Part shown: positions 1 through 7,700 of the stretch, piece by piece
Position numbering within the stretch: the stretch's first letter is position 1
Layout of the letters: the number at the start of each line of letters is the position of its first letter
Position numbers and translations under genes: made by a program
IMG/VR virus record: IMGVR_UViG_3300020371_000070
Coordinates: 1-21,726 of that record
DNA: 21,726 nt
Source: a virus
Strand: one strand, 5' to 3'
Notes under the pieces: generated by a model
Told to the model about the DNA's origin: nothing
Seen by the model: only the letters and a program-made list of their open reading frames with translations
Database searches by the model: none

Positions 1-401
1 AGTTCCCACTCACGACCCATGTAAGCATAGATGCCGATGAGGAAGTGGAAGACTACGAGTTGGAAAGGACCACCGTTGTAGAGCCACTCATCGAGGGAAG
101 CTGCTTCCCAGATGGGGTAGAAGTGAAGACCAATTGCATTGGAAGAAGGGACAACTGCACCAGAGATGATGTTGTTGCCATACATGAGTGAACCAGCAAC
201 TGGTTCACGGATTCCGTCGATATCGACAGGAGGTGCTGCGATGAATGCAACGATAAAGCAGATGGTTGCTGCCAACAGAGTTGGAATCATCAGTACACCG
301 AACCAACCAACATAAAGACGATTGTTAGTTGAGGTTACCCACTCGCAGAAAGATTCCCAAGTGGATTGTGATTGTTGCTTTGAAAGAATAGATTGTGCCA
401 T
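1..401 (-). CDS. psbA: Photosystem II reaction-centre protein D1, 5' part (cut by window edge)
   Basis: The first 133 codons of D1 are present and the gene continues beyond base 1. D1 binds the cofactors of photosystem II in the thylakoid membrane; phage copies are known to replace the fast-turning-over host D1 during infection. Recognisable stretches are [20 protein letters not shown] at the start of helix 1, [16 protein letters not shown], then [20 protein letters not shown] and [14 protein letters not shown]. The ATG at 401 gives [10 protein letters not shown], a normal D1 N-terminus. No Shine-Dalgarno sequence precedes it (CCCTTTTTCAAA is upstream). It is transcribed away from the virion block from its own promoter. 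The catalytic tyrosine and C-terminal half are outside the window, so an intron further on cannot be excluded. Confidence 0.98.
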   Translation of the reverse strand, partial: MAQSILSKQQSQSTWESFCEWVTSTNNRLYVGWFGVLMIPTLLAATICFIVAFIAAPPVDIDGIREPVAGSLMYGNNIISGAVVPSSNAIGLHFYPIWEAASLDEWLYNGGPFQLVVFHFLIGIYAYMGREWE

Positions 402-558
402 TTTGAAAAAGGGTAGTTATGAGTGCGGGGAACACTAGTTTTATTATTCCTCAGACACCCTCCGCCTGAGGTATGAGAGACGTGTTTTATACACCCTATA
501 GGTCTCGGTTTGGGGTGTTGTTAAAGATTAGAAAACGTTACGTTTCTTAACCTCTCGA
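402..558 (-). ncRNA. Structured psbA 5' leader, three predicted stem-loops
   Basis: This gene-free stretch lies between the predicted psbA transcription start and its ATG. Read on the minus strand it can fold into three hairpins: an imperfect one at 520-551 (GTTAAG... against ...CTTTAAC), one at 477-506 (GAGAC against GTCTC with inner GTGT/ACAC pairing), and one at 449-471 (CCTCAG, 11-nt loop, CTGAGG). None is followed by a U-run, so they look like leader structure and not terminators. Conserved RNA motifs called PhotoRC-I and PhotoRC-II are known upstream of psbA in marine cyanobacteria and cyanophages. Assignment to either is a guess from position only. Confidence 0.5.
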
Positions 559-560
559 CC

Positions 561-568
561 TATTTATA
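561..568 (-). promoter_or_regulatory. T4-type late promoter box overlapping the psbA -10
   Basis: The minus strand reads TATAAATA, a perfect T4 late-promoter box. It overlaps the TATTAT of the sigma70-type promoter (combined TATTATAAATA). It could let psbA be transcribed both by unmodified host polymerase and by the late phage-modified enzyme. Confidence 0.55.
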
Positions 569-594
569 ATAGCATGGGGGTATACGGTTGTCAA
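566..594 (-). promoter_or_regulatory. Host-type sigma70 promoter of psbA
   Basis: On the minus strand a perfect -35 TTGACA (589-594) is separated by exactly 17 bp from the -10 TATTAT (566-571). The predicted start is near 558. The -35 core sits in a small palindrome, GTTGACAAC. It lies just downstream of the LamG-like gene and drives psbA only. Confidence 0.85.
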
Positions 595-606
595 CACCCC
601 TGTGCC

Positions 607-622
607 AGTCCCTCAAGGGGCT
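607..622 (-). other. Stem-loop at the end of the LamG-like gene
   Basis: AGCCCC TTGA GGGACT on the minus strand pairs over 6 bp around a tetraloop and includes the TGA stop codon (613-615). There is no following U-run, so termination here is doubtful. It lies 12 bp before the -35 of the psbA promoter. Confidence 0.35.
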
Positions 623-1446
623 GCTGTCTTGTATGGATGACTGGTCGGCAACACAGATTCCAATCCCCACTTGTGTGCAATATATCCCTCGGCTTTCTCA
701 ACATCCGAAATATTAGTTCCCCCTGTTCCTGGTGCTCCAGCTACGTGGAAATACTCTGCCATTCTTCCATCAAGATTGACTCCACCTCTGTTACGCATCA
801 TGCGTACATCATCAACATTCGTGTCTATACTTTGAGAGTATGAATCGATAGAAGTTCTTGTAGTTCCATTCAAACGACCGAAAACTTGATTGCCAGTTTT
901 ATTAAAGACAATAGAAACTATTGCCCAAGTATTGGAACTAATAGATTGTGTGAATTCGTTCTTCGCATTTCCAGTGATAGTATTACCACCATCATAATCA
1001 ATCTCCCCAGTCCAAGTATTATTATTCTCACCGCTACTTACGGCATAAGTTCTTGTTCCATCTGCACTCCAAAATGAATTTTTAGTGCTATCTGTTGTGT
1101 GATATTGAAAAACTCCTATTGCCCAATGATTACCACTACTTGAATATGGTCCAGAGTTTGTTTGTAGGTTCTCTGCAGTACCACTAAAGTCCCAAACATT
1201 AAGACTATTCAATACACCACTAACTCTAGTCGGTGTACCGTTAATATTAACTGTAAAATTCCCAGCCTTATCTGTAACTGTAGATAAAGTAGAACCACTC
1301 AACGTATAACTTCCAGTATCACTAGCATCTAACCACAGTGCAGGTGTTATATCAGTGCCAGGATCCCAAGGGTTTGATTGAGATGCCGTTGAAGTAACAG
1401 GTCTTCTACCAAAACCAAAAGAAGAACTAAAAGAACTAAATGGCAT
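613..1446 (-). CDS. LamG/concanavalin-like virion protein (277 aa)
   Basis: This is a probable tail-fibre-associated or receptor-binding protein. After a Ser-rich N-terminus (FSSFSSSFGFGRRP) it has ITPALWLDASDTGSY, a common opening of LamG/concanavalin-like domains in marine phage structural proteins. A beta-rich middle follows, and the end AEGYIAHKWGLESVLPTSHP is the recurrent closing motif of that family. The start is ATG 1446: GGAGG lies 6 nt upstream and its A overlaps the TGA of the fibre gene (TGATG). A TTG three bases further upstream is too close to the ribosome site. It is translationally coupled to the fibre gene, which suggests the two act in the same structure. Ligand and exact position in the virion are not visible. 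Confidence 0.75.
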   Translation of the reverse strand: MPFSSFSSSFGFGRRPVTSTASQSNPWDPGTDITPALWLDASDTGSYTLSGSTLSTVTDKAGNFTVNINGTPTRVSGVLNSLNVWDFSGTAENLQTNSGPYSSSGNHWAIGVFQYHTTDSTKNSFWSADGTRTYAVSSGENNNTWTGEIDYDGGNTITGNAKNEFTQSISSNTWAIVSIVFNKTGNQVFGRLNGTTRTSIDSYSQSIDTNVDDVRMMRNRGGVNLDGRMAEYFHVAGAPGTGGTNISDVEKAEGYIAHKWGLESVLPTSHPYKTAAP

Positions 1447-4397
1447 CAAACTCCTCCGAATGGAACACTCTGAGCAAGGACAACATAAGTTCCACCATCA
1501 TTAAGAATACTGAATGTCACAACATCTATTCCTGATGCTGTTCCATTAGGAGCAGAATTATTTCCTTGCCACTTGATAGTTTGTGTAGAACCACCAATTT
1601 GCAATCCAGTAACCATGTATGCTGGGTCTCCCTGATTAATAACAATCGTCACAGTTGTTGCATACTCTTGTGATAGAGCAAGGTTAGTAAGATTTACTGT
1701 GAAGTTTGCAGAAGGTGATGTGTGATAGAAAAGTTGTGCTGCACTACAATCATGAGTAACTGTTCCTGTAGAACTAGTCAGAGTTGTAAATGATTCTTGA
1801 ACTCCACCATCAATAGATACACCACCAGCAGTGGTTTCAAATCTCTTAACTCCTGTACCAGGAACTCCTGGTGTTGTTACAGGTCCTGGATAGTAAAGTT
1901 CTACTGCACCATTATTTCTGAAGATTGCTCTCTCAGTTCTCCATGTCCTATCTACGACATGGACATCATCATTCGAGGAAAGTGCCAACTCATTGGTTCC
2001 TTCCACTTCAATTCTAGAAGCAGCTTGGGATATAGCCCCTTGCTGAGTTGAATTATTATCATAAAATTTTATATTTCTAAAACCACCACCAGTTCTATAA
2101 ACCTCCAGATCACTAGTGAATGTACTAACACCTGATACGTCTAATGTTGAAGTTCTTACATTGTCAGTGCTAATGCCAGAGACAGCATTATCTACATAAG
2201 TTTCGGTAGCATATCCATCCACAACTCCCGAAGTGACAAATCCAACATTGTTAGTTAACTCACCAACATCAGAAGGGATTGTTGGTTTGTTTGATAAGTC
2301 ATTGTAGTCACCAGAGAATGTTGATACTCCAGAGACAGCATTATCTACATAAGTTTCTGTAGCATAACCATCAACAACTCCTGAAGTAACAAATCCGACA
2401 TTATTAGTTAAGTCTCCAGTGTCTGCAGGAATTGTTGGTTTGTTGGACAAGTCATTATAGTCACCAGAGAATGTTGATACTCCAGAGACAGCAGAGTCAA
2501 CATAACCCTCCGTTGCATATCCAACTAAAGCATTAGTAACATAACCTTCAGTTGCATATCCAACTACAATTCCAGAGGTAACAAACCCAGCATTATTAGT
2601 TAAGTCTCCAGTGTCTGCAGGAATTGTTGGTTTGTTAGATAAGTCATTATAGTCACCAGAGAATGTTGATACTCCAGAGACAGCATTATCTACATAACTC
2701 TCAGTAGCATGACCTGCAAACCCAGTAATATTTGCAGTTGAAATTCCAGAGATATTAGCACCATCACCACTAAATGCGGTTGCAGTTACAACTCCAGTAA
2801 AGGTATCACCGTCAAGAGATGCCTTGGTGCCAATCAAATTAGCAGTTGTTGTTGCAAAATTAGGATCATCTCCAAGTGCTTGAGCTAACTCTTGTAATGT
2901 ATCCAAGGTCGTTGGAGCTGTCGAAACGATGCCAGCAACAGCATTATCAACGTAACCCTCAGTAGCATACCCAGATACAACTCCAGATGTAACTAATCCA
3001 ACAATAGATTCTTGAGTTGCATATACAGTAGACAGTCCTGGTATAGCATAATTGTCAATATAATTAACTATTGAAATATCTCCAGCAACAGCATATCCTT
3101 CAGTTGCATATCCAACTAAAGCACCAGATGTAACGAATCCTACAGTAGATTGTTGAGTTGCATATACAGTGGACAGTCCTGGTATAACATAGTTGTCAAT
3201 ATAATCAAGTACTGCAACATCCAGATCAACAACAAATCCTTCGGTAGCAAAACCAACGAAGTCTACAATCTGACCAGTAGTAATACCAGTCAATGCTGCA
3301 CCACTTCCATTATAAGAAGAAGCAGTGACTACATTATTGACACCATCAATAGTTACAGAGGCAGTACCAATTGTGAGGATACCAGTAATTCTAGCATCAC
3401 CATTAACAACTAGTTCTGTGGTAGCACCACCAACAATAACTGCATTACTGAATGTAGATACACCAACGGTCATCCCTCTTGTAGAGGAATTTCCATATCC
3501 AAGAACACTGTTCAATGCTTGAGTTTCATTTGACTGAGGAATTGCATCCTCAAAGACAAACTTCTTAAGTCCATGATTATATCTTAGGAACTTACCATCA
3601 TAAGCAGAAGCATTAGTTGCAATACCTACAATATCATCAAGGTATTTGAGTTGGGTTTCACCACCTCCACCAATCGTTGCCATCTGCTGTTGGATGCGAT
3701 TGATGAATAACTGGTAATGCTTTTGAAGTTGTTCAAAAGTTACAAAGTTTTGGTCTAATGGTGTCAGTGGGTCTTCATTGTTTACATTAGGTGGTTCATT
3801 CAATCCACCTTCAGTAAGTAACTGTTTAGATGTTAGACCTTCATATGACTCTTTTATTTCCCTTAAACGTTCTTCAATTAGAGGAATGCTTACCGTTGCT
3901 TTCTCTAATTCTTTTGTTACTTCTTCTTTTAGTGAAACAATATCCTTTGCATTCTCACTAATGAATCTTTCTACAACTTTTAAGTCAGTAGAAAGTGCTG
4001 AGATAGTTTTATCATATTTCTTCAGACCATTCTCTAAAAGACTTGTTTGAATGGTACTTCTTGTTTCTGCGATATGCTCTTGCAACTGAATTGCAAGACT
4101 TTCTTTTACATCAGAAATCTTTCTATCAAGTTGGATGGTGGCACCCATCGACTGCTTCTTGTAGTTGGGCAGTTCATGCTCTACAAGATTATCAACAAGA
4201 CTATAAATCTTAAATACGTCATCTTTGATGAACTCGATTTGTTCATCAGTAAGATCTTTTATCTTTAAATATACACTCTCAATTATTCCATCAAAAGTAC
4301 CAGCAAAAGAAAGTGATGTACTTTCTCTTTGATGACTATTATTTACTTCTGGCTTTTTATCATCACCAAAATAACTAGATGGTTTTCTTAGTGCCAC
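1446..4397 (-). CDS. Long repeat-containing tail-fibre-like structural protein (983 aa)
   Basis: This is a virion fibre candidate. Residues about 40-215 are charged and heptad-like (coiled coil). Then comes FVTFEQLQKHYQLFINRIQQ, and QLKYLDDIVGIATNASAYDG, a stretch seen in cyanophage fibre proteins. Residues about 384-471 hold two copies of a 47-residue unit around IPGLSTVYATQ; residues about 566-736 hold three copies of a unit around DYNDLSNKPTIP, a motif widespread in marine phage fibres. The C-terminal ~110 residues are beta-rich and end VPFGGV. No peptidase S74 chaperone domain is seen. The start is GTG 4397, because the nearest upstream ATG is out of frame; the SD is weak. A late box (4422-4429) precedes it. 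Its product name rests on composition and motifs, not on residues of known function. Confidence 0.8.
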   Translation of the reverse strand: MALRKPSSYFGDDKKPEVNNSHQRESTSLSFAGTFDGIIESVYLKIKDLTDEQIEFIKDDVFKIYSLVDNLVEHELPNYKKQSMGATIQLDRKISDVKESLAIQLQEHIAETRSTIQTSLLENGLKKYDKTISALSTDLKVVERFISENAKDIVSLKEEVTKELEKATVSIPLIEERLREIKESYEGLTSKQLLTEGGLNEPPNVNNEDPLTPLDQNFVTFEQLQKHYQLFINRIQQQMATIGGGGETQLKYLDDIVGIATNASAYDGKFLRYNHGLKKFVFEDAIPQSNETQALNSVLGYGNSSTRGMTVGVSTFSNAVIVGGATTELVVNGDARITGILTIGTASVTIDGVNNVVTASSYNGSGAALTGITTGQIVDFVGFATEGFVVDLDVAVLDYIDNYVIPGLSTVYATQQSTVGFVTSGALVGYATEGYAVAGDISIVNYIDNYAIPGLSTVYATQESIVGLVTSGVVSGYATEGYVDNAVAGIVSTAPTTLDTLQELAQALGDDPNFATTTANLIGTKASLDGDTFTGVVTATAFSGDGANISGISTANITGFAGHATESYVDNAVSGVSTFSGDYNDLSNKPTIPADTGDLTNNAGFVTSGIVVGYATEGYVTNALVGYATEGYVDSAVSGVSTFSGDYNDLSNKPTIPADTGDLTNNVGFVTSGVVDGYATETYVDNAVSGVSTFSGDYNDLSNKPTIPSDVGELTNNVGFVTSGVVDGYATETYVDNAVSGISTDNVRTSTLDVSGVSTFTSDLEVYRTGGGFRNIKFYDNNSTQQGAISQAASRIEVEGTNELALSSNDDVHVVDRTWRTERAIFRNNGAVELYYPGPVTTPGVPGTGVKRFETTAGGVSIDGGVQESFTTLTSSTGTVTHDCSAAQLFYHTSPSANFTVNLTNLALSQEYATTVTIVINQGDPAYMVTGLQIGGSTQTIKWQGNNSAPNGTASGIDVVTFSILNDGGTYVVLAQSVPFGGV
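2190..2700 (-). repeat. Three in-frame coding repeats in the fibre gene (DYNDLSNKPTIP unit)
   Basis: Nearly identical DNA blocks recur with marker positions at 2278, 2431 and 2623. The spacings of 153 and 192 bases are 51 and 64 codons. The 13-codon difference comes from an extra VTNALVGYATEGY copy in the longer unit. High DNA identity and exact codon multiples suggest growth by recombination between repeats. Confidence 0.85.
2985..3245 (-). repeat. Two in-frame coding repeats in the fibre gene (IPGLSTVYATQ unit)
   Basis: Two copies of a unit encoding DNYxIPGLSTVYATQxS followed by VTSG and GYATEGY are offset by 141 bases (markers at 3014 and 3155), that is 47 codons. The VTSG-GYATEGY half is shared with the neighbouring 51-codon repeats, so both arrays may derive from one module. 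Confidence 0.75.
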
Positions 4398-4421
4398 GTA
4401 TCTCTATTGTCATTTATCAAA

Positions 4422-4429
4422 TATTTATT
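4422..4429 (-). promoter_or_regulatory. Late promoter box upstream of the fibre gene
   Basis: AATAAATA on the minus strand, matching the cyanophage T4-like late consensus NATAAATA, 24 bases before the GTG start at 4397 in a 61-base intergenic gap that holds nothing else. Confidence 0.6.
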
Positions 4430-4458
4430 ATACTCCCCAAAACATAATTAGGAAAGTA

Positions 4459-4722
4459 TCACTTTGGCATTCTTGCTGCTTTCTTTACTTTTGCATCAAT
4501 CTTTGGATTACCAGTTGGTGCATTCAGCATTGTCTGAGCACTAATTGGGTCTAACTTATTGTAACGATTAGAAATAGATTCTCCATCAAGCAAGTCTGGA
4601 TGGTATCCATTTTTCATCTTTGGTGGTTCTTCGTCAGGGAAACCCATAGGGGAAGGTTTCCCATCATAATAACCAGTTTTTTTCATGAACTCATCAAATG
4701 ATGGTTTCTTCTTCCCTTTCAT
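4459..4722 (-). CDS. Small basic protein of the virion block, unknown function (87 aa)
   Basis: I do not recognise this protein. It is Lys/Pro/Met-rich and hydrophilic, starts MKGKKKPSFDEFMKKTGYYD, and carries NAPTGNPKIDAKVKKAARMP at the end. It has no membrane segment and no cysteine. The start at ATG 4722 is supported by AAGGA about 8 nt upstream. It has its own late box (4745-4752) and sits between the giant protein and the fibre gene, so a small structural or assembly role (for example head decoration or fibre assembly) is plausible but inferred from position only. Confidence 0.7.
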   Translation of the reverse strand: MKGKKKPSFDEFMKKTGYYDGKPSPMGFPDEEPPKMKNGYHPDLLDGESISNRYNKLDPISAQTMLNAPTGNPKIDAKVKKAARMPK

Positions 4723-4744
4723 TTTTCGGTTTCCTTAGTATTAG

Positions 4745-4752
4745 TATTTATT
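4745..4752 (-). promoter_or_regulatory. Late promoter box overlapping the stop of the giant gene
   Basis: AATAAATA on the minus strand shares bases with the TAA stop codon (4751-4753) of the preceding gene and lies 23 bases before the ATG at 4722. Confidence 0.6.
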
Positions 4753-7700
4753 AATTCTTAGAAGAAAGTTTTGGTACTATCTTCTTGATAAATTTAGATA
4801 CTTCTTTTGATTTTAATTTGTCTGGGTTATCAAAAATATCAACAAGGTACTCTTTATCCTCGTCAGAAAGTTTATCACTTAGACCCAACTCCATTTTGAG
4901 AACATCTAATAAATTTTTATCTAACTTTAAGTTATTTTTGTCAATGGTTTCTTTGGCTCTATCAACATATTCTTGATAATTTTTATATTCAGTTGACTCT
5001 CTTACGAATCCCCTATATGTCATATTGATATATGACTCTTTTTTGCTGCGTCCAGTTATACCAGCAGCATCTGTTGCTATCTGAGCAGCAAGTGCTATCC
5101 AACCAACGGGACCAGGAACTGCGGTCAATCCAGACAGTGCAGCACCAGCATAGTCACCCTGACTTGCTCTATAACCAGCATCTGCAATTGATATAGCTGC
5201 TCCAGCAATAGGAACTGCTTTACCAAGTTTTGCTGCTACACCTCTAGCAGCACCAACTTTAGCAGTTGTTGCTCCAGTTCTTACCAACTGTTTTGCTTTT
5301 GCACTATTAGGATACTTAGTGACAGCATTCTGAGCAAGTCTTGCACCCTTCGTTGCTTTATCAGCACTAACACCAACTTCAGCATATTTTGTTCCAGGAA
5401 TATTCATTCTGGAACCAGTTCCAGGTTTATATGCGACTGGAATTTTTACACCCTTTCCTGCAGTTCTACCTGCTTTTAAGTCTGCTGCTCTTTGTGCTGC
5501 ACTTCTTCCTGTAGTGGTTCTACCACCTGCCTCTGCGGCGGCACCAGCACGGGCAAATTCATCTGCTGCTGCTCCACTCTTAGAAGGATCTAAAAAGACA
5601 CCCTTAGTACCATAAACATTAGACCTACTACCTGATTTAAATCCACCCTTCTTAATTGACTTGGCAGCTTTCGGTCCAGTTCCATGTTGTCCTATCTTGA
5701 CTGCACCACCAAGACCTTTACCCTGAGACCCTATTGCCTGCAGAGAAGGATTAATCTTAGTTCCACCAGCAACATTAGTTGCAATCTTACCCATTTGAGC
5801 TGGTGTAAGTTTTACACCACTATTTTTGTTATAATATCCTGTACTAGTATCAACATATGTCTCACCATCAACCTTTACAACTCTTTCATCACCAACTTGA
5901 ATATCCATGTAACTAGGCTTCTTCTTCTTTTTCTTGGGGTCAAGATTGTTCACTGGTGCTCCAAGGTCTGCTGCATCAGTGGTATCACCAATACTACCAA
6001 TGTCACCTGCATATAGAGAACCAAAACTATTAATTCTCAATGTAGTATTATAAATGTCGTCAAAGACATCCATAACACCAATAGCAACCTTCACATTTCC
6101 ATTTCCATCAATGTCACCTGGTTTCAGTCTATATCTAAATGAACCACCTCTTACATCACCACCCTGTAGGATAGATACAATCTTTGTAACTCTTCCAGTA
6201 ATAGCAACGAAAGCATAGTCATCAACTTTGATATCTTGTGGAAGTCCTTTTTCTGAAGAAGTGAATCCCCAGTTAAAGTTAATTATATTTCCAGGTTGTG
6301 CTCCAGTAAAAATTCTTTGTACAGCAGAACCTTCTATAGGTGTACCACCAAGAGCACCTGATATACCACTAGGAAGAGTAATTCCTAATGCAGATTGAAG
6401 GGAGGATCTAGATGCTCCACTAGGACCATCAACAGTTCTAAGAGTAAAGCTACCTCCAGAACCAGAAACAGATCCAAACTTGGAGTCATAATATGCATTG
6501 ACATTAATTTTTCTGGAAGAATCTACTTCATAGTCACCAATACTATTGACGTAAGAACCAGGGAAATTAGGTCCAAACTCATAATCAGTAGTGTCTGCAC
6601 TTGCATGTAATAAATCAGAAGCAAATTTACTATCGATTCCATATTGAGAAACGATATTAGATACTGCTAATCCATAGATGTATTCAAATCCCTTGGATGT
6701 CATTCCTTCTTGGAGTCTTAATCTATTAAATTCATCAAAGACCAGTTCCAATACTTGGTCTTTAGTTTCTATCTTTGCATCAGAAATTACTTTGTCTGCA
6801 GTATCGGACTCCATGGAACCATACCATTTTGAAAATGATTGTTTCTTGAATGTCTTGGAATCAGATAGATATCTACCCTTTCGAGTAACTTGTTCCCCAT
6901 ACCAAGTGTCATTGGTGCCACTCTTTGTGTCACCTCTACTAGTCATTCCAGAAGTCTCTTTACCTTTTCCTCTATCGTCTTTTCCTCCAATAGATTTTCT
7001 CTCTTTCTTATGTCTGGTTAACGTGTCGTTCTTTGCCTGTCTTGCTTCTCGTGCTTCCTCACTATCTGCACCATATTGGTCGATAGCATCTTGAAGTGCT
7101 TTGTCTGCTTCTGCTGCTTCCGACCTTTGTCGGTCTTTCATCTCTGATTCGGGACTGCTTTGAGATTCCTGTTCAGTTGAGTCATCATAATCCCAGTCTG
7201 CACTAGACTGCATAGTGTTGCCAATGTCAATTCCAGCCTGAATCAATAATGTGCCAACTGCAGCAGCACCAGCAGCAAGTGCTGCTTGTCCAGCAGGTGA
7301 AGCAAGAAGTGGAATTGCTGCAGGAATAGCAGCAAGTTTTGCATACTCAGGTCCCAACTTAGCAAGATTCTTTTCAATTTCTGCTTGCTCTTCAGGACTT
7401 ACATCATTAAGTAATTCATCAGCACCATCAAGATAGTCTGCTGGTTCGTTAGGTCCAGGAGTTGCAGTAGAACCTTGATATCCAAGCATCTTAATTAGAT
7501 ATTCATTACCAGACTTAAGCATTTCCTTAAGTTTCTTAAGTCTCTGTGCAGGGGTTAGTCCTGCCATTTCTGGTGCTGTTCTCATAAAGCTCACTGCTTC
7601 TGGACTATCAAGAGGAACCCACACTGTTATTGGAGCTACTCTAGTCAGACCCATACTTTTTATTGTGTATGTTTGTGCATACCTATCTTTAAGATGAGCA

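Noticed and set aside
607-622. Rho-independent terminator after the LamG-like gene
   Set aside because: A 6-bp stem exists but there is no T-run, so it is listed only as a stem-loop.
1447-1449. TTG start for the LamG-like protein
   Set aside because: It is only 3 nt from GGAGGAG, while ATG 1446 has ideal spacing.
3053-3058. TTGACA on the minus strand inside the fibre gene (also at 3194-3199)
   Set aside because: No acceptable -10 at 16-18 bp, and both lie at the same place in the 47-codon repeat, so they reflect coding sequence.
2190-3245. CRISPR-like or tandem non-coding repeats
   Set aside because: Repeats are in frame, multiples of three, and encode a recognised fibre motif.
4897-4945. 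TTGACA, 17 bp, GATAAA on minus within the giant gene
   Set aside because: Weak -10 and no gene start behind it; AT-rich coding sequence explains it.
6678-7094. Long plus-strand frame antisense to the giant gene
   Set aside because: No SD, composition of a mirror frame, and it crosses a strongly supported minus gene.
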